From positions 620,001 through 684,000 of the forward strand of contig CAWHVB010000005.1 in assembly GCA_963832715.1 (NCBI GenBank): a stretch of DNA of 64,000 nt, given 5' to 3'. Numbering within the stretch: position 1 is the stretch's first letter; every line of letters starts with the position of its first letter. Of the stretch, positions 43,079-52,575 are shown in pieces. This DNA comes from DATFVA01 sp963832715 (GTDB lineage Bacteria > Bacteroidota > Ignavibacteria > Ignavibacteriales > Ignavibacteriaceae). Both the position numbers and the translations under genes were made by a program. The notes beneath the pieces are model-generated. The model did not search any database and was not told the origin of the DNA. It saw nothing but the letters and a program-made list of their open reading frames with translations.

Positions 43079-43896
43079 TTGGTCAGACATACCGAACAAG
43101 ATGAAAAGCTTCAGCAGGACTTAAAAAAATCAGGTGAGATTCCGGTTCATATAGCAATTATAATGGATGGTAACGGCAGGTGGGCACGCAAAAAAGGATT
43201 GCCGAGAGCTGCTGGTCATAAACGGGGTGTTGATACCGTCAGAGATATTGTCGAAGCTTGTGCACAAATAGGGGTAAAGTATCTTACCCTTTATACCTTT
43301 TCAACTGAAAACTGGAAAAGACCAAAAGATGAAGTTTCAACTCTTATGAGACTTCTGCTGAAAAGTCTGAAAGACCGTACAGACGAACTGATGGAAAATG
43401 ATATCAAACTTACTACGATCGGCGATATCGAATCTCTTCCTGCAGAAGTATGTCACCGGTTGAAAGAAGATATTAAACGAACGGCAAAAAATAAAAAGAT
43501 GACACTCAACCTGGCCCTCAGCTATAGCGGCAGGTGGGAAATACTTAAAGGCATCAAAAAAATAGCCGAAAAAGTTTCAGCAAATGAACTTTCGTTAGAT
43601 GATATAAATGAAGAGACATTTTCCCGTTTTCTGACCACTCAGAATATGCCTGATCCTGATTTATTGATAAGAACCAGCGGGGAATTCAGAGTAAGTAATT
43701 TTCTGCTATGGCAGATTGCCTATACCGAATTTTACATTACCGATGTTTTCTGGCCTGATTTTAAAGGGTACACCTCTATGACGCTGTGAAAAGTTTTCAG
43801 AAAAGAGAGCGCAGATTCGGTAAAGTAAGTGAACAAATAAAAAAGAATGATAAAGGCTTAAAGAATGTCTCAACCCTTCCCAAAGAAACTGTTTAA
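43079..43896 (+). CDS. uppS: Undecaprenyl diphosphate synthase, 3' end frameshifted
   Basis: Cis-prenyltransferase that makes the C55 lipid carrier for peptidoglycan and other wall polymers. Motifs: catalytic Asp30 in IIMDGNGRWA, AAGHKRGVDTVR, YTFSTENWKRP, NLALSYSGRWEI and DLLIRTSGEFRVSNFLLWQ. As read, the frame stops at 43789 after FWPDFKGYTSMTL. Adding one G to the GGG at 43766-43768 restores GVHLYDAVKSFQKRERRFGKV, the normal family C-terminus, and the frame then ends at 43896, overlapping the bamA start. The start is a TTG with AGGAC just upstream. Since this enzyme is normally essential, a sequence error is more likely than a dead gene. Confidence 0.93.
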
Positions 43897-46369
43897 ATAT
43901 TCATACCTTATATTCATTGTACTCGTGGGATGCGGTTATCTGCACGCACAAAACCAGCCGAAAGTTTTTAAGGTGCTGGGTATTTCTGTTGAAGGCAACA
44001 AATCAGCTGATGCAAGCACTATAATTGCAAACAGCGGGTTAAAGGTCGGAGATGAAATACAGGTGCCCGGCGATCAGACAATGAATGCCATCAAACAATT
44101 ATGGTCGCTTAATATTTTTTCAAATATTGATATTGAAATTGAAAAACAGCTCGACAACGGCGTCTTTCTATTAATTAAGGTAGAAGAATATCCCCGTTTT
44201 GAAAAGCTCGTGATTGAAGGAAATGATGAGATTGATGCTGACGATATAGAAAAGAAATCAGAGTTTATAAGAGGACAGATTCTTAAACCCCAGGAAATTA
44301 CAAACTTTGAACAACGGGTTCTTAAGCAATATGCAGATGAAGGATACCTGAACGCAAAAGTTCATACGGAAAGATTTGATTATTTCCAGGCAGATACTAC
44401 AGAGGATGAAGTTGTTGTAACATGGAGAAATGAGAAAGATCTGTCAGATGAGTACAAGGTTAATTATCCCAAAAGTGAGATCACGTATTCGGACCTGGTA
44501 TCCAGGATCAAAGAAAGGATACTCCTCAAACTTATTGTTGAAGAGGGTGAAGAAGTAACTGTAAGAAAGATTGAATTTACCGGGAATCATGCTTTCGATG
44601 ATTCCGATCTGCGCGGTGCAATGGATAAAACGGAAGAATCAAAATGGTGGAAGTTCTGGAGCAGCGCACAGTTCCATCCTGATAAATACCAGGATGATAA
44701 AGACCTCATCGTAAAATTTTACCAGAAGAACGGATACAGGGATGCAGAAATTGTTTCGGATTCCCTTATCTATTATAATGATAATAAGGATCTTGAAATA
44801 TTGATAAATGTTTACGAAGGTCCTCAATATAGAGTTCGAAATATAACTTTTTCCGGAAACACCGTTTTTCCGGATGATGTTCTAAGGCAGAGACTCGATT
44901 TTGCGAAGGGCGATGTTTATGATTATGAGAAGTTTCAGAAAAATCTTCATGGAAATGAGAAACAATCCGATCTTTCCTCCTTGTACCTTGACAATGGCTA
45001 CCTGACATATAATGTCCAGGCTACTGAAGAGAAGGTTCCTCCGGATTCTATGGACATTTCTATCCGTATTGAGGAGAGAAACCAGTTCAAGGTAGGCAAA
45101 GTTGATATAACCGGGAATGATAAAACCAAAGACAAAGTTATAAGAAGAGAACTCTATACAGTTCCGGGTGATTATTTTAACCGTGGGTTATTATTACGAA
45201 GCATCCAGCAGCTTGCAAACCTGCAGTATTTTAATGTGGAAAAACTTTATGGTCCGCAGGCAATTGATTATTCACTTGCTAATGACAGTACAGTAAATGT
45301 TGTATTCAACGTTGAAGAAAAATCGAGTGATTATCTTAATGCTTCTGTTGGTTATAGCGGCAGTTTCGGATTCAGCGGTTCGGTAGGAATAACACTGACG
45401 AACTTTTCTATCGCCGAGCCTTTCCAGCTGGGCGGGGGACAAATATTAAGTTTTAACTGGCAGTTCGGTGTCGGCAGTCTCTATCGTACTTTCACACTCG
45501 GTTTTACTGAACCCTGGTTTATGGATACTCCTACTCTCGTTGGTGCTGAAGTTTTTGATACCCGCCAGGCATATATTTACGATTTACGTCAGTCAGGCGG
45601 AACATTAAAACTCGGCCGGAGGTTAAAATGGCCGGACGATTTCTTTTATATACAGGGACTATTTAAGTTCCAGTATAATAATGTAATAAACGGCGGAAAC
45701 TACTACGCTGAAGGACAATCGAGACAGTATACCGTTGGTGCTACAATTTCCAGAAAGGATATAGATAACCCTATCTTTCCTTCAACCGGTTCTAATATAG
45801 CTCTCGATGGAGAACTCTCAGGCGGTCCTTTACTGCCGGGTGATGTAGATTATTATAAACTGGGTTTCAAAGCTGAATGGTACAAGAGACTTTTCAATTC
45901 AAACAGACTTGTGTTCTATTCGGTGGCCGATCTTGGTTATATAGAAGAAATAGTAAAAGGAACTCAGATTCAGCCTTTTGAATTCTTCTATATGGGTGGA
46001 AATGGACTTATTATTGCTACCTCTCCCTTAAGAGGATATGATGACAGAACAGTCGGACCCCGGAATTCTCAGGGTAATGTAATCGGTGGAAGAGTGATGA
46101 CAAGGTATACCACTGAATTAAGGTTTGCCGTTACTCTTGATCCGATCCCTCTTTACCTGATTACTTTTGCGGAAGCCGGTAATGTGTGGGAGGACCTTAA
46201 TAAAACCGATCCTTTTAATTTAAGACGTTCGGTCGGGTTCGGAGCAAGGATTCTTATAAACCCAATAGGGCTTATAGGCTTCGACTTAGGTTACGGATTT
46301 GACAGGCAGGAAGTTGACGGAAAAGACCCCGCCTGGCTATTCCATTTTCAGTTCGGAAGAGGATTTTAA
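43865..46369 (+). CDS. bamA: Outer-membrane protein assembly factor BamA
   Basis: An 834-residue Omp85 protein that inserts beta-barrels into the outer membrane. The N-terminus has a signal sequence (to about HAQ at residue 29). Several POTRA domains follow (ISVEGNKSADASTI, LVIEGNDEIDADDI, IEFTGNHAFDDSDL, ITFSGNTVFPDDVL, VDITGNDKTKDKVI), five in all. The C-terminal barrel holds the conserved PLRGYDDRTVGPRN region, equivalent to the VRGF/Y loop, and ends in FQFGRGF. It lies directly after uppS and before two Skp-like chaperones, the usual order in this lineage. Confidence 0.96.
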   Translation: MSQPFPKKLFKYSYLIFIVLVGCGYLHAQNQPKVFKVLGISVEGNKSADASTIIANSGLKVGDEIQVPGDQTMNAIKQLWSLNIFSNIDIEIEKQLDNGVFLLIKVEEYPRFEKLVIEGNDEIDADDIEKKSEFIRGQILKPQEITNFEQRVLKQYADEGYLNAKVHTERFDYFQADTTEDEVVVTWRNEKDLSDEYKVNYPKSEITYSDLVSRIKERILLKLIVEEGEEVTVRKIEFTGNHAFDDSDLRGAMDKTEESKWWKFWSSAQFHPDKYQDDKDLIVKFYQKNGYRDAEIVSDSLIYYNDNKDLEILINVYEGPQYRVRNITFSGNTVFPDDVLRQRLDFAKGDVYDYEKFQKNLHGNEKQSDLSSLYLDNGYLTYNVQATEEKVPPDSMDISIRIEERNQFKVGKVDITGNDKTKDKVIRRELYTVPGDYFNRGLLLRSIQQLANLQYFNVEKLYGPQAIDYSLANDSTVNVVFNVEEKSSDYLNASVGYSGSFGFSGSVGITLTNFSIAEPFQLGGGQILSFNWQFGVGSLYRTFTLGFTEPWFMDTPTLVGAEVFDTRQAYIYDLRQSGGTLKLGRRLKWPDDFFYIQGLFKFQYNNVINGGNYYAEGQSRQYTVGATISRKDIDNPIFPSTGSNIALDGELSGGPLLPGDVDYYKLGFKAEWYKRLFNSNRLVFYSVADLGYIEEIVKGTQIQPFEFFYMGGNGLIIATSPLRGYDDRTVGPRNSQGNVIGGRVMTRYTTELRFAVTLDPIPLYLITFAEAGNVWEDLNKTDPFNLRRSVGFGARILINPIGLIGFDLGYGFDRQEVDGKDPAWLFHFQFGRGF

Positions 46370-46462
46370 AACGTAATACTAAATTTTATTGTAAATTATA
46401 TAACTGCTGTTAATATTTTTCGCGCAATATTAATATTTTATTAAATAATCGAGGTAAAAGTA

Positions 46463-46993
46463 GTGAAAAAGTATCTTTTAATTCTTTCAATTTTATTTCT
46501 TAGTGCAGTAGGTCTTATCCAGGCACAGACAAATCAAAAACTTGGTTACGTTGATTCACAGGTAATACTGACGCAATGGTCTGAGGCAATAAAAGCGCAG
46601 GGCGATCTTGATGCTCTTACCAATAAATGGTCGGCTCAGCTTGATAGTATGACCCAGGCTTATCAGCAGTCTGCAAATGATTACCAGAAGCAGGTGAATA
46701 CAATGCCTGAAGATAAAAAGCTTTCTTCTCAGCAGAAACTTGTACAAATGGAAAATGATATTATGACGTTCAGAAAAGATAAATTTGCACAAGGCACCGG
46801 CGAGATCTACAAGAAAAATGATGAGATTTTTGCTCCTATTAAATCAAAAATATATGATGCAATTGGTAAAGTTGCTAAAGAAGAAGGTATGAATTTTATC
46901 TTTGATAAAAGCGGCGATATAATACTGCTTTATGCTGATTCTGCTTTTGATGTCACTTATAAAGTGCTTGATAAGTTAAAAAGAGGAAGTTAA
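46463..46993 (+). CDS. Skp/OmpH-family periplasmic chaperone
   Basis: A 176-residue exported chaperone. Signal peptide to QAQ (about residue 22), then KLGYVDSQVILTQWSEA, the usual start of mature Skp/OmpH. A long coiled-coil pair follows (SAQLDSMTQAYQQSANDYQKQ...QQKLVQMENDIMTFRKDKF), then FDKSGDIILLYAD. Skp proteins hold unfolded outer-membrane proteins for BamA. The start is a GTG with GAGG upstream. A second paralogue follows after a hairpin. Confidence 0.9.
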   Translation: MKKYLLILSILFLSAVGLIQAQTNQKLGYVDSQVILTQWSEAIKAQGDLDALTNKWSAQLDSMTQAYQQSANDYQKQVNTMPEDKKLSSQQKLVQMENDIMTFRKDKFAQGTGEIYKKNDEIFAPIKSKIYDAIGKVAKEEGMNFIFDKSGDIILLYADSAFDVTYKVLDKLKRGS

Positions 46994-47007
46994 GTTTCAC
47001 ACTAACT

Positions 47008-47055
47008 AACGGGATTGAGAGCAGTTCTTTAATTGTTAAGAACTGTTTTCCCGTT
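47008..47055 (+). terminator. Large hairpin between the two skp-like genes
   Basis: An inner stem CAGTTCTT (47022-47029) with AAGAACTG (47038-47045) and an outer stem AACGGGA (47008-47014) with TCCCGTT (47049-47055). It lacks a clear T run, so it may attenuate or process the operon mRNA rather than stop it. Confidence 0.5.
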
Positions 47056-47088
47056 TCCAGTAATATAAAAAATTAGTTCGGAGTTTAT

Positions 47089-47607
47089 ATGAAAAGCTTT
47101 GGGATTATTCTCTCAGCATTTTTTTTAACGATTTCTATACCTTCCTTCGCCCAGCTTAAAATCGGTTATGTCGATTCGAATACTATAATGGACAACCTGC
47201 CTGATGCCCAGGATGCAAGGCAGAAGCTTGATGCTCTGGTTAAAGAGTGGCAGGCTGAACTGAATAAAAAAGAAGCCGACTGGAAAGCTAAATACGATGA
47301 TTATGAAAAAAGAAAACTTATTATGACCGATCAGACCCGTACCGAAATGGAGGCTGAACTTACGAATATGGAAAAGGATATATCCGATTACAGGGAAAAG
47401 AAATTCGGTAATAACGGCGAACTTTTTCAGAAGCAGGATGAATTGATGAAACCTGTACAGAATAAGATATTTAATGCTATACAGGATATTGCACAGGATG
47501 AGAACCTCGATTTTGTATTCGATAGAAGCGGTGATGTTATGCTTTTATATGCCAAGGAAGAATATGACATCACAAATAAAGTCCTCGATAAACTGAAATT
47601 AGAGTAA
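47089..47607 (+). CDS. Second Skp/OmpH-family periplasmic chaperone
   Basis: A 172-residue paralogue of the preceding protein, with signal peptide to about residue 21 (SFAQ), mature start LKIGYVDSNTIMDNLPDAQ, a long charged coiled coil (ELNKKEADWKAKYDDYEKRK and following) and the same ending FDRSGDVMLLYAKEEYDITNKVLDKLK. A duplicated Skp pair next to bamA is common in Bacteroidota. Its stop overlaps the lpxD start (TAATG), so they are coupled. Confidence 0.9.
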   Translation: MKSFGIILSAFFLTISIPSFAQLKIGYVDSNTIMDNLPDAQDARQKLDALVKEWQAELNKKEADWKAKYDDYEKRKLIMTDQTRTEMEAELTNMEKDISDYREKKFGNNGELFQKQDELMKPVQNKIFNAIQDIAQDENLDFVFDRSGDVMLLYAKEEYDITNKVLDKLKLE

Positions 47608-48665
47608 TGAAAGTAAGTCTTAAAGACATTGCCGATTATATCGGCGGAGAAATAACAGGGGATGATAAAGTTGAGATAAAAAACCTGGCTAAAATTGAAG
47701 ATGCCGAACCCGGCGATCTTACATTCCTTTACCTTTCCCACTATGAAAAATATTTTCCGGAAACCAAAGCATCTGCTTTATTGGTAAAACCCGGGTTCGA
47801 AAAATCCCGGAATGACATTTCCTATATCGAGGTTCCCGACCCGAATAAATCTTTCTTTAAACTGATGAGGAAATTTTTCCCCCCATTATACCCCCTTGAA
47901 GGAATCGACAAAACTGCATCTGTTCACCCCGGGGCGAACCTTGGAGAAAATGTTTCGCTTGGAAAGAATGTGGTGATATCGGAGGGATGCAGGATAGGCA
48001 ATAATGTTAAAATCTTTCATAATACTGTGCTTCTTCAGGATGTTGAAATAGGCGACGATTGTTTAATATTTCAGAATGTTAGCATCAGGGAGAATTGTAA
48101 ATTAGGAAGCCGTATTATCATTCATCCCGGTACTGTTATCGGCTCCGACGGCTTCGGATTTGAACCTGATCAGGAAGGGAAGTTCCATAAGATACCCCAG
48201 ATCGGCAATGTTATTATTGAAGATGATGTTGAGATTGGTTCCAATGTCTCGATCGACCGGGCTTCAATAGGGTCTACTTTAATTAAACGGGGAGTGAAGA
48301 TAGACAACCTTGTTCAGATTGCACACAATGTCTATGTCGGCGAAGATACTATTATCTCTGCACAGGCGGGTATTTCCGGAAGCACAAAGGTCGGAAGGAA
48401 TTGTTTTATACTTGGCCAGGTTGGATTGACCGGCCACATTGATATTGCAGACGGTGTTATTCTTATTGCTCAGTCCGGTGTTTCAAAAAGTATTACTAAG
48501 GCGGGCACATACTTCGGTTCCCCGGCTAAAGAAGTTAAAACGGCTTTTAAACTTGAGTCCCACATCAGAAATCTCCCCGAATATGTAAAGAAAATTTCTG
48601 AACTTGAAAACGAAGTTAAGAATTTGAGAACTCTGATCGATAAAAAATCTTCAGAGCAGCACTGA
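47607..48665 (+). CDS. lpxD: UDP-3-O-acylglucosamine N-acyltransferase LpxD
   Basis: Third enzyme of lipid A synthesis, adding the N-linked acyl chain from acyl-ACP to glucosamine. A 352-residue protein with the N-terminal uridine-binding domain (residues 1-100), then left-handed beta-helix hexapeptide repeats (LGENVSLGKNVVISEGCRIG). The expected catalytic His sits in QVGLTGHIDIADG. A C-terminal helix (IRNLPEYVKKISELENEVKNL) completes the trimer. One-base overlap with the upstream chaperone gene. Confidence 0.95.
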   Translation: MKVSLKDIADYIGGEITGDDKVEIKNLAKIEDAEPGDLTFLYLSHYEKYFPETKASALLVKPGFEKSRNDISYIEVPDPNKSFFKLMRKFFPPLYPLEGIDKTASVHPGANLGENVSLGKNVVISEGCRIGNNVKIFHNTVLLQDVEIGDDCLIFQNVSIRENCKLGSRIIIHPGTVIGSDGFGFEPDQEGKFHKIPQIGNVIIEDDVEIGSNVSIDRASIGSTLIKRGVKIDNLVQIAHNVYVGEDTIISAQAGISGSTKVGRNCFILGQVGLTGHIDIADGVILIAQSGVSKSITKAGTYFGSPAKEVKTAFKLESHIRNLPEYVKKISELENEVKNLRTLIDKKSSEQH

Positions 48666-48750
48666 CTTGAAAACCTGTCGTTTATTGGATTTCAAAACTC
48701 ATCTTGCTATTTTATTAACCGATTTTTAAAAACAAAATTCCGGACTTTCA

Positions 48751-50169
48751 ATGCTAGAACAACAAAGAACGATTGCTAAAGAAGTTTCAATATCTGGAAT
48801 AGGTCTGCATACCGGCACTGAATGCACTATGACCTTCAAACCGGCTCCTGAAAACTATGGAGTTAAATTTGTAAGAGTTGACCTAAATGGTAATCCCGAG
48901 ATCCCTGCTAATGCTGATTATGTAATTGATATATCACGCGGAACTACCCTCGGTATCGGGGAGGCTAAGGTCCATACGGTTGAACACGTGCTTGCTGCGA
49001 TATATGGACTTCAGATAGATAACCTTACTATTGAAATTGACGGAATTGAACCTCCTGTAGGTGACGGCAGTTCTCTGCCTTATGTGAACGAACTTTTAAG
49101 TGCGGGATTTGTTCAGCAGGATGCACCAAAAGATTATCTTATCATTGATGAAACAGTAATGTACCATAATGATGAGAAGCAGATCGACATTGTCGCACTC
49201 CCTCTCGATGGCTACCGTATTACTGTTATGGTCGATTATCAGAATCCTGCCCTCGGCAGTCAGCATACCGGCTTATTTGACCTCGAAAAAGAATTTGTAT
49301 CGGAATTTGCACCCGCCAGAACGTTCTGTTTTTTGAGTGAAGTTGAGGAACTGGCAGACCAGGGATTAATAAAAGGCGGAGACATCGATAACGCTGTAGT
49401 TATTATAGACCGTGATCTTGATGAAAAAGGACTGAAAAATCTTCAGACTAAAGTCGGTATCAAACAGAAAATATCCCTTGGCTCAAATGGAATATTAAAT
49501 AACAAGGAACTCCGCTTCAGGAATGAACCGGTAAGACATAAACTGCTTGACCTTATCGGTGACCTCGCTCTGATCGGTGCTCCTGTAAAGGCCCAGATTC
49601 TTGCTGCACGCCCGGGACATAAGGCAAATGTTGAATTTGCTAAACAGGTGAGGAAACTCTTTCAGCAGCGGAAGCTTGTTAAGAAATACCAGTTTGTAAA
49701 GAAAGAGGGTATTGTCTTCGACGCAAATGCAATTCAGAGGATATTGCCGCATAGATACCCTTTCCTTCTTGTAGATAAGATAATTGAACTTCAGATTGAT
49801 AAAAAAGTAATTGGGGTCAAATCAGTTACTGTGAATGAACCTTTCTTCCAGGGACATTTCCCGGGACAGCCAATCATGCCCGGCGTACTCATTATAGAAT
49901 CAATGGCACAAACAGGCGGAATATTGCTTCTAAATTCTTTCCCTGACCCGGAAAAGAAGCTTGTCCTGTTCATGCAGATAAATAACGCAAAATTCAGAAA
50001 ACCGGTATTCCCCGGGGATCAGCTGTACCTTGAAATAGTTCTTACCAACAAAAAAAGTAAAGTTGTGATGATGCAGGGGAAGGCATTTGTTAATGAAGTC
50101 CTTGTTGCTGAAGCAGACTTTATGGCAGGTATAGTTGATCGTGAATCAAACTTAAACTCTCAGGCTTAA
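48751..50169 (+). CDS. lpxC-fabZ: Bifunctional LpxC-FabZ fusion
   Basis: A single 472-residue polypeptide with two enzymes. Residues 1 to about 300 are LpxC, the zinc deacetylase committing the lipid A pathway: zinc ligands His79 (HTVEH), His263 and Asp267 (RHKLLDLIGD), with the general acid His290 (RPGH). Residues about 325-472 are FabZ, 3-hydroxyacyl-ACP dehydratase: ILPHRYPFLLVDKI, the catalytic His369 in FFQGHFPGQP and Glu383 in LIIESMAQ. This fusion is known in Bacteroidota and related groups. It balances lipid A synthesis against fatty-acid supply. lpxA follows after 11 bases. Confidence 0.96.
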   Translation: MLEQQRTIAKEVSISGIGLHTGTECTMTFKPAPENYGVKFVRVDLNGNPEIPANADYVIDISRGTTLGIGEAKVHTVEHVLAAIYGLQIDNLTIEIDGIEPPVGDGSSLPYVNELLSAGFVQQDAPKDYLIIDETVMYHNDEKQIDIVALPLDGYRITVMVDYQNPALGSQHTGLFDLEKEFVSEFAPARTFCFLSEVEELADQGLIKGGDIDNAVVIIDRDLDEKGLKNLQTKVGIKQKISLGSNGILNNKELRFRNEPVRHKLLDLIGDLALIGAPVKAQILAARPGHKANVEFAKQVRKLFQQRKLVKKYQFVKKEGIVFDANAIQRILPHRYPFLLVDKIIELQIDKKVIGVKSVTVNEPFFQGHFPGQPIMPGVLIIESMAQTGGILLLNSFPDPEKKLVLFMQINNAKFRKPVFPGDQLYLEIVLTNKKSKVVMMQGKAFVNEVLVAEADFMAGIVDRESNLNSQA

Positions 50170-50180
50170 TTGTAAAAATT

Positions 50181-50957
50181 ATGGATACCATACATCCTAC
50201 CGCAATTGTCAGCAGTAAAGCAAAGCTCGGCAATAATGTAAATATTTTGCCGTACACAATAATTGAAGATGATGTTGAAATTGGTGATGACTGTACAGTG
50301 GGTCCCCACGCAGTAATATATAATGGGGCAAGGATTGGAAATAATGTAAAAATTTATCAGGGTGCTTCTATAGCACATGCACCTCAGGATCTGGGATACA
50401 AAGATGAAGAGACCTATTTTTATGTGGGTGATAATACTATTATTCACGAATTCGTTACGCTTCACCGCGGAACAAAATCCACCGGCTTCTCAAGAGTAGG
50501 AAAAAATTGCATGCTTATGGCATATTCTCACGTGGCTCACGATTGTACCGTGGGGGATAACTGTATTCTGGCTAATGGTGTGCAGATCGCAGGACATAGT
50601 ACTCTGGAAGATTATGTCACTATCGGCGGGTTGACTCCTGTTCACCAGTTCTGCAAAGTCGGCCGGCACTCAATGACGGGCGGAGGATTCAGGATAGTTC
50701 AGGATCTGCCTCCATATATTCTCGCCGGTAATGAACCGCTTCGGTATTCTGGACTTAATATAATCGGTTTAAGAAGGAGGGGTTTTCAAACGGATGACAT
50801 AAATGCTTTAAAAAAAGCATATTCAATTTTGTATGATAAAGCATATAATGTCTCACAGGCTCGTGAAAAAATTTCTGCAGAGCTTGGCGAGAATAAATAT
50901 GTTCAGACTGTCCTTGAATTTTTAAAGGAGAGTAAAAGAGGAATTATCGGTAAATGA
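50181..50957 (+). CDS. lpxA: UDP-N-acetylglucosamine acyltransferase LpxA
   Basis: First enzyme of lipid A synthesis, acylating the 3-OH of UDP-GlcNAc. A 258-residue protein with hexapeptide repeats (LGNNVNILPYTIIEDDVEIG), the catalytic His120 in YSHVAHDCTVGD, and GGLTPVHQFCKVG and NEPLRYSGLNIIGLRRRGF, which mark LpxA rather than LpxD. The C-terminal helical part is present. Its end overlaps the start of the next gene by four bases (ATGA). Confidence 0.95.
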   Translation: MDTIHPTAIVSSKAKLGNNVNILPYTIIEDDVEIGDDCTVGPHAVIYNGARIGNNVKIYQGASIAHAPQDLGYKDEETYFYVGDNTIIHEFVTLHRGTKSTGFSRVGKNCMLMAYSHVAHDCTVGDNCILANGVQIAGHSTLEDYVTIGGLTPVHQFCKVGRHSMTGGGFRIVQDLPPYILAGNEPLRYSGLNIIGLRRRGFQTDDINALKKAYSILYDKAYNVSQAREKISAELGENKYVQTVLEFLKESKRGIIGK

Positions 50958-51700
50958 GCTGGAAGTACCTAAATACGGGTGAGAATACCGGTTGCTTCAA
51001 CATGGAATTTGATCTGAACCTTGTGAAAGAAGCCGGTACGGACTATAATGTTCTCCGCCTGTACAGGTGGAAACCTTACTGTATCTCCCTCGGCGCAAAT
51101 CAGGATATCTCCGGGATCAACATCTTAAAAGCAGAATCCGATGGTATTGATATAGTGAAAAGACCTACCGGGGGACGTGCAATCCTTCATTCAGAAGAAT
51201 TGACCTATTCTGTTGTAATGCCGCTTACGGCTGGGCTCTCCCCGAGACAGGTCTATCAGGAAATAAATATGGCTCTGATACAAGGATTGAAGATTTATGA
51301 CGCCTCTTTAATTGCACTTGAACTCGAAGGTGTACAGCCTGATCTTCTATCTTTCTACAAGGATAATTTAAGTGCTGCCTGCTTTGGTGTTCCTGCAAAA
51401 AGTGAAATAAAATATTCGGGAAGAAAAATTGTGGGAAGCGCTCAAAGAAAGATCGGAAATATACTCTTGCAGCACGGTTCAATAATGTGTGGTAATTTTC
51501 ATGTAAATTTAGCAGACTATTTAAACCTTGATGACGATGAGGCCTCTTCCATAAAGGAAGAATTGAAAGACAAAACAATTGATCTTGAATCCATACTGAA
51601 ATATAAGACCGATTACCCCCTCCTCGCAGAATCTATTGCAGAGGGCTTCGCTAAGTTTTATGAAGTGCAGATGCTGAGAGAAGAATTATTATTAAAATAA
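50954..51700 (+). CDS. Lipoate/octanoate transferase of the LplA/LipM type
   Basis: A 248-residue protein of the biotin/lipoate A/B ligase fold. Conserved segments are the KRPTGGRAILHSEELTYSV loop, Lys158 in YSGRKIVGSAQRK, and LLQHGSI. Cys143 in the loop AACFGVP matches the position of the catalytic Cys of LipM octanoyltransferases, so it may transfer octanoate from ACP to lipoyl domains rather than use free lipoate. The assignment between LplA-like and LipM-like is by motif only. It overlaps lpxA and precedes panB by 12 bases. Confidence 0.85.
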   Translation: MSWKYLNTGENTGCFNMEFDLNLVKEAGTDYNVLRLYRWKPYCISLGANQDISGINILKAESDGIDIVKRPTGGRAILHSEELTYSVVMPLTAGLSPRQVYQEINMALIQGLKIYDASLIALELEGVQPDLLSFYKDNLSAACFGVPAKSEIKYSGRKIVGSAQRKIGNILLQHGSIMCGNFHVNLADYLNLDDDEASSIKEELKDKTIDLESILKYKTDYPLLAESIAEGFAKFYEVQMLREELLLK

Positions 51701-51712
51701 CAAGTTGCTAAA

Positions 51713-52528
51713 ATGAGTACAGAAAAAACGATTAAGAGGATAACCACAAAATCCCTTTCCCTGCTGAAACAAAAAGGAGTGCCGATTACTGCTTTGACTG
51801 CTTACGATTTTATTACGGCAAAACTACTCGATGAAGCGGGAATCGATCTTATCCTTGTCGGCGATTCACTTGGTAATGTTTTCCAGGGAAATGATACTAC
51901 ACTGCCGGTAACGATGGATGAAATGATCTATCATACAAAAGCCGTTTCAAAAGGCATTAACAGGGCAATGCTGGTTGTTGATATGCCTTTTATGTCTTAT
52001 CAGCTGAGTAAGGATGAAGCTTTCAGGAATGCAGGAAGGATAATGAAAGAAACGTCTGCCGGCGCTGTAAAGCTTGAGGGCGGTAAAAGGGTAGTTAAGG
52101 CTATACGAAAAATTACCCGTGCCGGAATTCCTGTCATGGGTCATATCGGCCTTACTCCTCAAAGTATTCATTTGTTCGGCAGCTACAGGGAACGTGGAAG
52201 AGATGAGGAAGAAGCTATAGAACTTATTGAGGATGCAAAAGCAGTTGAGGAAGCAGGAGCGTTTGCCCTGGTGCTTGAAAAAATCCCGTCTCAGCTTGGA
52301 AAAAGAATTACCGAATCTGTAAATATCCCTACAATAGGTATCGGCGCCGGACCACACTGCGATGGTCAGATACTCGTGACGCCTGATATGCTCGGACTTA
52401 ATGTCGATTTCCATCCCAGGTTTGTCAGACGATATGCTGAACTGGCTAATGAACTTTCGGGTGCGGTGAAAAATTATATTAAAGATATTAAAGAAAAGAA
52501 ATTCCCTTCTGAAGAAGAAAGTTATTAA
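51713..52528 (+). CDS. panB: 3-methyl-2-oxobutanoate hydroxymethyltransferase
   Basis: First committed enzyme of pantothenate synthesis, adding a hydroxymethyl group from methylene-tetrahydrofolate to ketoisovalerate. A 271-residue TIM-barrel protein with ITALTAYDFITAKLLDEAGID, LVGDSLGNVFQGNDTT (magnesium-binding Asp), AVKLEGG, GHIGLTPQS and the catalytic Glu in LVLEKIPSQLG. Full length. Its link with the neighbouring lipid genes may be the shared need for CoA and ACP. Confidence 0.96.
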   Translation: MSTEKTIKRITTKSLSLLKQKGVPITALTAYDFITAKLLDEAGIDLILVGDSLGNVFQGNDTTLPVTMDEMIYHTKAVSKGINRAMLVVDMPFMSYQLSKDEAFRNAGRIMKETSAGAVKLEGGKRVVKAIRKITRAGIPVMGHIGLTPQSIHLFGSYRERGRDEEEAIELIEDAKAVEEAGAFALVLEKIPSQLGKRITESVNIPTIGIGAGPHCDGQILVTPDMLGLNVDFHPRFVRRYAELANELSGAVKNYIKDIKEKKFPSEEESY

Positions 52529-52575
52529 ATAATTAATGACTTTACTTACACACTAAGATTTGATTAAAATATAAT

